Assembly (NCBI GenBank): GCA_015179125.1
Contig: WHVA01000571.1
Span: forward strand, 1-64,000
Direction of reading: 5' to 3'
From: Gautieria morchelliformis
Taxonomy: Eukaryota; Basidiomycota; Agaricomycetes; Gomphales; Gomphaceae
Length of the DNA: 64,000 bases
Both the position numbers and the translations under genes were made by a program. The notes under the pieces were generated by a model, which worked only from the letters and a program-made list of their open reading frames with translations, did no database searches and was not told the origin of the DNA. Positions 55,795 to 64,000 of the stretch are shown here, piece after piece. The stretch's first letter is position 1; every line of letters starts with the position of its first letter.

Positions 55795-58297
55795 TCAGCG
55801 AAGCAGCGTTGGACCTGCACCCATAGGCCTGGCACGCTGCGCCATGTGTGTCGAGCGAGCCCCAGGAGCTCTGGTTGCAGTGCGGGCAGCCACTTCCATC
55901 GCCGCCCCAGCATGGATTATGTCCTCCCGGTTGAGGGATGGCCATGGTCCACGGAAATGCGCGATGTGGATCGCATCACGCATTTGGCACACATTGAAGA
56001 CGTAGTCTCGCAGGTCCCCATGGTGCTCAACCTGTGGTACGGTGTGGGCCGTCCGTTCTCGTTCCTGGATCACCACACGAGTGCCAGAGGACTGGCACTC
56101 GTTGCGGGCACAATTGTGTTGAATGTTGACGGTGCAGACCAACGCCTGGGGGAACATCAGGGGTCAAATGGCCCCATGAGGGGACAATGGGACACACCTG
56201 CACTGTGACGAGCCTGTGTCGAGGATGCAGACAGGGCGACAATGTGGGCATGTAGTATGGAGGCATGGGGGGCCCAACTGCCCATGACTCGATGAGGATT
56301 GCACTGGGCCGCAAATGCCTGTCATCGTCCGACCCGCTCACCCGCAGGATTTCTTGAACACGCCCAACCTCAGTGCCTTGCCTATCACCAGGGGGATGGG
56401 TGGTAGGGTGATAGATCACCCAGGCCCCGAGAGCGCTCAAGTCCCCGTTCATGAGAGTAACAGCCTTGCACGCCCTAAATCCGTGAGGCCCCTCGGCACC
56501 CTCAAAGCGGGCTTGAGGGAAGAACATCCCAGTCTGAGTTTGCATGTACATGAGCCTTTGGGACCCCACCAATGCAGCCATTCCTAGACTCTGGTGAATG
56601 CCCGCTGCAGCAGATGCCAGTGCACACACACTCACCGAGTACCCGGGGAGGTGTCTCATCCACCCCCAGGTACATGCGCACGATGCTCCCGGGCGTGATC
56701 AAGGACAATGGGGCATCCCCAATTTGCCTCCAGGTTCCAGCAAGCGTGGGGCTGGGAGGCAAACTGAGGCTGGGGCTATGTCGTTCCTGTCTCCCGGGAC
56801 GATCTCCAGCACCTTGGGACAGGGCCTGGGGTGCCCGGACGAACCCGGCGCTCATGAGGTGGCGGATCCAGTTACCTTGGGCAAAGGCCATAGCTATGTC
56901 CCTTGAAGGCGCGTGCCTGTTCGAGTGCACACTCTTGGACCGTATCATGGCATTGAAGGACTCGAATTGTTCTGTGGCAAAGAGGATGGCGGGGCCAAAC
57001 TTGCGGATGTGCTCAGTCAAATGCAGCACAATATGGAACTTTGGTTTGTTAAACCACCACGGCGTCCACTTGGCTGTGCAATCAAGGAAATAATGGATGG
57101 CGAGATCCAAATCCACCTGTGAGGACATGTAAGTTGTCTCTTCGGTCGGGCAACCGAAGAGGCAACTTACCAAATGTTCTTCCACCCGTGGGATCACCGG
57201 TTGCCAGACAAGGGGCATCAGACGACCCAGTGCCACCCAGGCCTCCATGGCCTCGTGTGGGATGAGATCATATAGCACAAAAGGTGCCACTTGACACAGT
57301 CCCCGGAAATCGCGCCCTGTTAGTGAACCCGCCCACTGCACGAGGGTGTGCCCTGCCAAGGGAGACAAACCCAGCCCACTCACATTGCAGCTCGAGAGCC
57401 AGGATTCCAACAGGGCCTGCCTCTTCGCCTTCCGCACCCGATCTACAGCATCCCTCCAAAAAATATTTGACAAATCCCAGCAAGATCACATGCAATATTT
57501 CCACCGGTGTATCACGGTGTGGATCCAAACCTACACCAACATGAGGTCAGTATCGACCAATGGACCCCTGTGCATGCGCACCCTCAATGCGCAATACTGG
57601 GCTGTTCACATTACGGGGCAAACCCTCAGCTGCCGCATCCAGGCGCCCTCTGCTTGGCGGCCCTCCCAACCTGATGCTTGTAGGACTCCTCCAGTTTTTT
57701 GAAGAAGAAATCCTGGTAGGTGTCCTGGATCCCTGACGCGGTCTTTGCCTTCGTAATCCGCGTCTGATTGCCCACCTGCCGCGCTGCACATAAATACGAA
57801 CTCAAATAACCCTCGGTCTCTAGCCTGTTGCGTGGGGCCCCCATTTAGTCCCGGTCTAACCTTGCTGTCACCAGTGACATACCATCATGAACCGTCTCAC
57901 GCGATCCACCATCGCCCCCATTGTCTCCACTACCTTGGTTCCCCGGGCCCGAGGGGTGTGGTGCCCTCCCTGCCCCTCGCTCTCCGAACTAGCCGTGACA
58001 CTGGCCGCACCCTCCGAACTGTCACCTGGTGCGTCCACTCCAGCGGCTGATGCTTCCACCCTCGTGCCATCCCCCCTGGAGCCCAATCCAGGATCAGACA
58101 CCGCATCTAATCCTTTCACCCAGCAACACCGACAAAAAAATTTGGCCAGGAGTCCCCGATGACATGACATCTCGCTCTGCATCGGGTTGTCGCCAAGCAA
58201 CGCTAGGATCCACACGAGCAGGAGCACCATCTCGCCATACACGCAGTCCCAGGCCCAGACCCCCTCTGTCTGGCAAGTGCTATCCGGGGCCCATTAG
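55795..58297 (-). pseudogene. agaricomycete DNA-transposon large gene (ORF A), 5'-truncated
   Basis: The visible part starts at the LTR insertion. LGDNPMQSEMSCHRGLLAKF with the Cys-rich FCRCCWVKG is followed by TASGIQDTYQDFFFKKLEES, DPHRDTPVEILHVILLGFVK, SGLGLSPLAGHTLVQWAGSL, WWFNKPKFHIVLHLTEHIRK, ILFATEQFESFNAMIRSKSV and NSNRHAPSRDIA-type residues (HSNRHAPSRDIA). The 3' exons read GDLSALGAWVIY and NIQHNCARNECQSSGT, ending at 55795. These blocks are a repeated pattern in agaricomycete transposon proteins that I place near the Tnp2/CACTA-like group, without certainty. One extra T in the run at about 57463 puts the FVKYF and WRDAV blocks in different frames. A Ty3 element has inserted upstream, so the 5' exons lie outside the window. 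Confidence 0.6.
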
Positions 58298-58613
58298 TGT
58301 GAGGGCAACACTAATGATGAAGCCACAACCAAAGATACTCAAGGAGATAAGAGCCGATACTAGGACAATGACCAACTGTGTAGTGGGTATCCTCAGAGAT
58401 CAAGCTGAGGAAACGCCACCACACGGGCTACAGTCTTATAGCGCTGGCAAGGCTTACATAATAGGGGAGACAGAAACTTGTAGAAGGTTACGGAAGGTGA
58501 CGGAATGTGACATGTGACGGAAGGTGATGGAAGGTTATGGAAACTGACGGAAGGTAACGGAAACTCATGGAAGGAAATAGAAACTTGTGGAAGGAAATGC
58601 GTGAACCCTGACA
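58298..58613 (-). mobile_element. 3' LTR of the Ty3/gypsy element
   Basis: In element sense it begins TGTCAGGG directly after a purine tract (AGAGGGGGG, about 58617-58626) that serves as polypurine primer, and it ends in ...CACA next to ORF A sequence. It is 316 bp long. The U3 part is rich in TTCCGTNACCTTCC repeats, and a TATAAG box lies near 58437-58442. The partner LTR is beyond the right edge, so the boundaries are inferred from the TG...CA ends, the purine tract and the break in ORF A. Confidence 0.7.
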
Positions 58614-58666
58614 TCACCCCCCTCTCAATGCTTGTCGTCCCGACAAGCACAGCTGCCACCTAGCCC

Positions 58667-59221
58667 TCAACATCCACCGAGACATCGTTTCCAAGTATGC
58701 CATAGGCGGGACCACCATCTCTCCTGGCCCTTCCCTTCCTGGTAACGCAGGTCAATGATGAGCTCAGGGGGATTGGGGTCCATGGGCAAGTGCGGCCCTC
58801 GGAACCTTGCTCAACGTATTCGCTCTCCTGCCATGTTACGGAAACGCCGCCCCACCCAGCCTTCGAAAGTGTAGGGGGTTCCACAAGGGGGGGTTCCATC
58901 GTTGAGGAAGACAGGGTCGCCGACGTAGTACGTGTTCTCTCGTCTGTGTCGGGGTCTGAGGAATGCGAGTGCAGGGCGAGTGGGCGCCTGACTCTCCGCT
59001 GGTGTGAGGTCCTCAGAGCTGATGGACCACTTTGAAGACCATGCGACGTCGAGATCATGGCAGTCAAGCATCCTTTGTAGCTTGGCTTCACTGGGTGCTC
59101 TGGATGACGAGAAGCCAGAGAAGTGCAGGAGGGTGGGATCGACACGTGACATGTTTGGCAGGTCAGAGAGGTTTTGGGTGAAGCTGGGGAGGGCAACAAG
59201 CTCAATGGCGGGCGAGGACAT
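58667..59221 (-). pseudogene. extra sense ORF between pol and 3' LTR
   Basis: 185 codons in one frame with a single internal TGA (about 58811; context CGT TGA GCA, probably once CGA). It starts MSSPAIELVALPSFTQNLSD. The middle reads ENTYYVGDPVFLNDGTPP and GWVGRRFRNMAGERIR, and the end is Trp/Lys-rich. The frame belongs to none of gag, protease, RT, integrase or chromodomain, which are all complete upstream. A TATA box (atatata, 59281-59287) lies about 60 bp before the ATG, suggesting its own promoter. I do not recognise the protein. It could be a captured host gene or an env-position accessory ORF. Confidence 0.6.
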
Positions 59222-59327
59222 GGTTGATGGATGTGGTGGGGTCGATGCAGTGGAAGTGAGCGGTCACAGGTGGAGAGGGGATATATAGCTTATCAGAATG
59301 AATTGGTTAGGCGGAGGCCGATATTGC

Positions 59328-62300
59328 TTATCTTTGGGGTTCTGGACCCTTGACATCATAAGTAGAAGCCCTGCCTGCTGTCCAGTCGAAGAGAGTTTGC
59401 CTGGAAGGTTCTGTGAAGTTCTGAAATCTCTGGAAGGGGAGGGACATATATATGGCTGCTGAGATACGCTGAGGTGCCTCTGGGTTCTGCCGGTGAAATT
59501 CTTTAACGAGTCACTTTGCCCTAGAGACATCTTTCGCTGGTAGCCAGAGATCGTCGGCAGCTCCATAGCCCTTCCAGCGCACGAGATACTCCAACCTTCC
59601 ACGGAACATCCTGCTGTCTAGAATCCTTTCAACTTCATATTCTTCGGCTCCATCCCGTATGACGGGGGGGGTGGTGGAGGGGCATGACGTTCAAGGATTG
59701 GGTCATCTTCATATCGCCGAAGCAGGACGACAGAGAACACTGGATGTGTGCGACCAAAGGATGTAGGAAGATTTAGACCATAGGCATTTCGTGAGACCAC
59801 CTTATTAACAGTGTAGGGGCCTAGCCACTTGTGGTCTAGCTTCTTCATTGGGCGAGTGGTTGTGATGTTTTGTGCATTGAGCCAGACCTTGTCACCAAGC
59901 TTATAAACTGGGGCTGCTTTATGGTGCACGTCATAGAAGCGTGCCATGTCCTCTGCTGCCTTGGACAGGGCCGAACGAGCTTCTCTTGTGGCCGCTTCCA
60001 TCCGTGTTGTGAACTCATCCAGGGCCTCGAGTCGAGTTTCCCGGACTGGTTCCAGTCCCAGCCTTGGATGTTGGCCACTGTCCAACATGAAGGGTGTAGT
60101 CTGGGTTGAGGCATGGATTCGGTTGTTATAGGCAAACTCGGCCAAGGATATCCATTCAAACCAATCATCCTGAGGCTGGTTGACGAATAGTCGAAGGTAT
60201 TGCTCAATATCCTGATTAACCCTTTCAGTCTGTCCATCAGTTTGGGGGTGATAAGCAGTAGAGGCAGCGACTTTGACACCAAGAAGTTTGTTCAGTTCAC
60301 GCATGAACTGGGAGATGAACTGTGTGCCTCGATCACTGATGATTTCTTCAGGGAGCCCATGAAGTTTCCAAACATGATCACGGAAGAGTCGGGCAACTCC
60401 CACCGAAGTTACATCTGAAGTGGTGGGAATGACATGTGCACGCTTTGAGAGGCGATCGACGACAACAAGGAGAGCATCATAGCCATGACTGGTAGGCAGT
60501 TCTACGATCAAGTCAACAGACATAACCTGCCATCTACAGTCTGGGATACGGTTTGGTAGAAGCTTGCCAATGGGAGAAGCAGGGAAGGTTTTTGTCTGGT
60601 TGCACAGGTCACAGGCCTTCACGTATTTTGCAATGTAATGTCCCATCCCAGGCCACCAGTAACTCCGAGCAACTAGTTCAGTGGTTCTCCAACGACCAGG
60701 GTGACCGGTGAGAGGCATGTCATGGTGCGCTTTCACTATGTCATGTCGTAGTTTTGCATCAAGCGGCACGTACACTTTGTTGTGATAGAGGACAAGCCCA
60801 TTCTGTTCAGACCACTCTTCTCCTCGCAAATTTCCAGAGGAGCCCAGTTCTTTGAGAGCCTTGACAACCTTTTCATCCCGGTCTACACAGTTCCTTACTC
60901 GATTGAGGAAAGCATCACCTTCACCTGGGACTAACTGCGTGCCAGCCTCTGGAGGATTCGCCTTGATGTGGAACAAGTCAGGGGTAAGTAAGACTTGATT
61001 TTGGTTGTCTTCCTCCCCCCGCTTATGATCCACGCGTCGTGAGAGTGCATCAGGCTTGGCTGAATGACGACCAGGACGATGGATCAGCTCAAAATCAAAG
61101 CGAGAGAAGTAGAGTGACCAGCGTGCTTGACGACGGTTCAGGTTTTGTGCAGTGCGGAAGTAGGTGAGATTCTGATGGTCATTGAGAATCTCAATCTTGT
61201 GCTTCGTTCCCTCTAAGATGTGGCGCCATTCCTCTAATCCCCGAATCACAGAAAGAAGCTCCTTGTCATGGATGGCATAGTTGCGTTCAGCATCATTGAG
61301 GCTTTTGGAGACAAACCCCACAGGCCGCCATTTGCCATCATCACATAGCTGGGACAGTACTGCTCCTGTGGCATAGGCTGAGGCATCTATTTCAAGATGG
61401 AAATGTTTGTCTTGATCAGGGAGGACAAGGATCGGTGTTGAGGTGATGAGGAGTTTGAGCTTGTCAAAGGACATTTGCTCTGGGCCATTTGGATCCCAAG
61501 ACCATTGGGCATCCTGTTTTGTCAACTGGTTGAGGGGCTTTGCAATGTGTGAGAAGTCTTTCACAAATCTACGGTAGAAGTTGATGAAACCAAGGAATGA
61601 TTTGACTTCAGTGACGTTATGTGGTATTGGCCAGTCCCGCACCCCTGCAACCTTGACTGGGTCCATGGCAACCTGTCCTTGAGAGAGGATGAGGCCGAGA
61701 TACTCCACCTCTAGTTGCTCAAATAGGCATTTTTCAGGTTTGAGGTACAGGTTGTTGGCCCGGAGGATTTCAAGGACACGTCATACAATCCTACGATGTT
61801 CTTCAAGTGACTCTGTGAAGATGAGAATGTCGTCCATGAACACCACCACAACCCCTTCATCGATGAGACTCTTGAAGATGTCATTCATCATCGTCTGGAA
61901 GGTTGCTGGGCTGTTCGTGAGTCCAAAGAACATGACTAGAGGTTCATACAGGCCCCTATTTGTCCGAAAGGCTGCCTTCCACTCATCTCCCTCTTTTATG
62001 CGTACATTATTATATCCCCAGCGAATGTCAAGCTTTGTGAAGTATTTAGCCCTTCCAGCAGCAATCTTATTCATGATGTCTGGAACAAGGGCAAAGGATA
62101 GGCATTCTTGATTGTTATATCATTGAGCTTCCGGTAGTCTTGCACAAATCTAAGACTGCCGTCCTTTTCTTCACAAAGAAGACTGGAGATGCCATAGGTG
62201 ACTTGGAAGGACGGATACGATGGCTCTTCAGGTTCTCCTCAAGGAAGTTATCCAGTTCCCTTTGCTCAACCGGTGACATTGGGTAAACCTTTGTGCTGAA

Positions 62301-63000
62301 GGGTTGTGCACCTGGAGTGAGCTCAATTGCATGGTCCCAGGGCTTTCGAGGAGGCAGTTGGTCAAATGACTCCTTAGAAAACACATCCTTGAACTCCTGG
62401 TATGGTTTGGGGACAAGGTCCTCGAAGGATCTGACTGGTGCAGACTTGCTGGCCCGTTCAGCAAGCTGTTGGGAGACAGTCCAGCCTGCGCCAATCATTT
62501 CAGGACTCTCATTCACAAAGATGACAAAGGTCCTGTCTCCTTCCTCAAGTAGGGAGCGGGTGTGCTGTATGGGAACCTCCTCTTGATCTACACTCTCTTC
62601 TGGAACAGTTTCGACTGTGGGCCCTCTGACAACAGGTCTGCCCCCACATGACTTGGGACAGCGTGTCATCTTCACATCTCCTGTACGCCAGTCAACTTCT
62701 GGGTTGTGTTCAACAAGCCATGTGTGACCAAGAATGATGGCAAGTCGTCCAAGGCTCGTGACGGAGAATGTGGCACGTTCCGTATGATCCCCAAAGTGCA
62801 AATGAGGTCAACTTCTTCCTTGATTGAGCCAGCCTCATTTGGGGTACCATCAATATTGTAGACGGGGATGGCACGGGTAGGGGACGGGTCCGAAGTCTGG
62901 TTCCCTTACAAACTCCACATCGATAACATCCCTGTAGCACCACTGTCAAGGAGGGAGTCAATTGCAAAGTGGATGCCCTGTGTCAACGGAGTGGACCTTG
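59328..63000 (-). pseudogene. Ty3/gypsy chromovirus pol (PR-RT-RH-INT-chromodomain), broken
   Basis: From the right: the end of protease with LAIILGHTWLVEHNPEVDW; RT with the catalytic F-M-D-D box ([12 protein letters not shown]) after [18 protein letters not shown]; RNase H starting LEIDASAYATGAVLSQ; the integrase zinc finger with the C-D-L-C pair; the DDE core (DLIVELP, IISDRGTQF, YHPQTDGQTERVNQ); the GPY/F module (WLGPYTV); and a chromodomain ([13 protein letters not shown]). Damage: frameshifts near 62175 and near 62090, TGA at about 61783, a frameshift in the C-run near 59670 just before the chromodomain, and TGA at about 59510. The RT-RH-INT stretch 59618-61708 is one open frame. The element is not autonomous. 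Confidence 0.9.
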
Positions 63001-63025
63001 AGAGGTACTTGGTGCATCGGCGGAG

Positions 63026-64000
63026 TCACAGTACGGACATATAGAGGACTGGAAGGTTTGCATTAGCAACTGGAGCGATGGGTTGGGTTTTTGGCATGGC
63101 TTTGGTTTCAGTTCGATCAGGGATAGGAGAAGGATGCATCATATCGCCTGTGATCCCTATTGTACATGTTTCGAGAACTGAAAACCGATTCGTCGAGCGG
63201 GGCATGTCTTTCACCGCTGACTGGCCTAAAAACCCTTTCCTTCTCTTGGACAGGGGCTTCCACCTTCTGTTTGCGTTCCTCATCGCCGCTGCCAGATTTA
63301 GAGACAATTGCTGCAATGTCTGCCTCGTGAGGTTTGCGCGGATTCGTGGCTTGCGAGGTTCAGGACAGTCTGGTGAAATGTGACCAGGTCTCTTACAGTT
63401 GTAGCAGGTCCGTGTTTCGGTGCGGCGGCGGGATGAGTCAATGTCCATAGGTGTCGCATTACTGGGTGGTGCTGTGACAACAGGAGCCGTAGCAGGAGTG
63501 TGGAGTGGTCGGGCAGGAGGAGGGCGATTAGGGACATGAGGTGTCTGTGCCTTCCTGACCTCTAACAGACGGCGATGATTGCGGTCAATCTGACAGGCTG
63601 CTTCCTTCCAGGCTTTGAGGTTGGATGGAAGAAAGGGCTGGGCGTGGATCTTTCAAGGATACCTGCTGGAAGGCCACGAGCATAGGCATCCTCGAGTGCC
63701 TCATCATTAAAGCCTGTCCTGCCTGCCAGGATCTCAAATTGAGCCGTGTATTCATCTGCCGACATTCCTGACGCCATCCTAAGGTCATGCAGCTTAGTGC
63801 GAGCCGTTCTGGCACGATCTGGGTCACCAAAGGCCTCCTCCACACGTTTAATAACCCCTCCAGAGTGGATATAGAGGAGGTGCCATCAATGACAGCCTGT
63901 GTCTCGTTGTGTGCCCATATCTCCGCAGAGCCTCCTGTCATGAAGGAAAGAGCATATAGGATCTTTGTGCGCTCATCTGGGAAGGATGCTGGCTGGACAG
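63026..64000 (-). pseudogene. Ty3/gypsy gag, partial (runs off the right edge)
   Basis: A retrotransposon Gag matrix-capsid stretch (EEAFGDPDRARTARTKLHDL, then ADEYTAQFEILAGRTGFND) is followed in another frame by a Pro-rich linker and the zinc knuckle CYNCKRPGHISPDC (C-x2-C-x4-H-x4-C). Two frame changes (near 63640 and near 63840) divide the sequence. The N-terminus and 5' LTR are outside the window. Confidence 0.85.

Noticed and set aside
1-64000. CRISPR arrays, bacterial operons, ribosome-binding sites, riboswitches and rRNA genes
   Set aside because: The window is clearly fungal with spliced genes; no regularly spaced repeat-spacer array or rRNA sequence was seen.

Overview
The window is nuclear DNA of a filamentous basidiomycete. 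Most genes are broken by many introns of about 45-75 bp, and the gene families are typical of Agaricomycetes: two DUF6533 seven-helix proteins, MLKL_NTD-like helical-bundle proteins, a DUF985/cupin_5 protein, a FRAY-type STE20 kinase, a chromodomain Ty3 retrotransposon and an agaricomycete-type DNA-transposon gene pair. A Rhizoctonia/Ceratobasidium-like genome is my guess from the protein style; no rRNA or marker gene here proves it.

Left part (1-8.0 kb) is accessory DNA. A minus-strand hypothetical gene (3.3-6.5 kb) is split by a 941-bp hAT element with 12-bp terminal inverted repeats and a perfect 8-bp target duplication. 8.0-17.7 kb is a compact same-strand run of four well-supported genes: an MFS transporter, a Zn2Cys6 transcription factor, prephenate dehydratase (phenylalanine synthesis) and a GPI-type chitin deacetylase. 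They contain exons as short as 5-13 nt and two apparent GC-AG introns. 18.4-25 kb holds a DUF6533 gene, an N-terminally truncated aldose 1-epimerase relic, a small membrane-protein gene and a 3 x 128-bp tandem repeat. An SRPK-like kinase (minus) follows, then an unrecognised plus-strand gene.

29.45-44.2 kb is the most unusual part. A segment of about 3.5-3.9 kb carrying an MLKL_NTD-like gene and a cupin_5 gene is present twice in opposite orientation (29.45-32.9 and 38.2-42.1 kb). Each copy is followed on its right by a glycerophosphodiester phosphodiesterase gene, and these two genes point the same way. Both cupin copies are broken, by different mutations. One arm also carries a 483-bp TA-flanked MITE that the other lacks. 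A second DUF6533 gene lies in the spacer.

44.3-51.3 kb returns to housekeeping genes: the Rieske iron-sulfur subunit of complex III and a mitochondrial ribosomal protein (MRP-S28/mS35 type), diverging from start codons 45 bp apart, then a FRAY/STE20 kinase and a Cys3/Met28-like bZIP factor. From 52.9 kb to the right edge everything is transposon: two minus-strand genes of an agaricomycete DNA transposon, the upstream one cut by a Ty3/gypsy chromovirus. The chromovirus shows a 3' LTR, an extra sense ORF between pol and the LTR, a pol gene with several frameshifts and stops, and a gag that runs off the edge. Nonsense codons in these relics repeatedly look like CGA to TGA changes, the mark expected of CpG deamination or RIP-like mutation.
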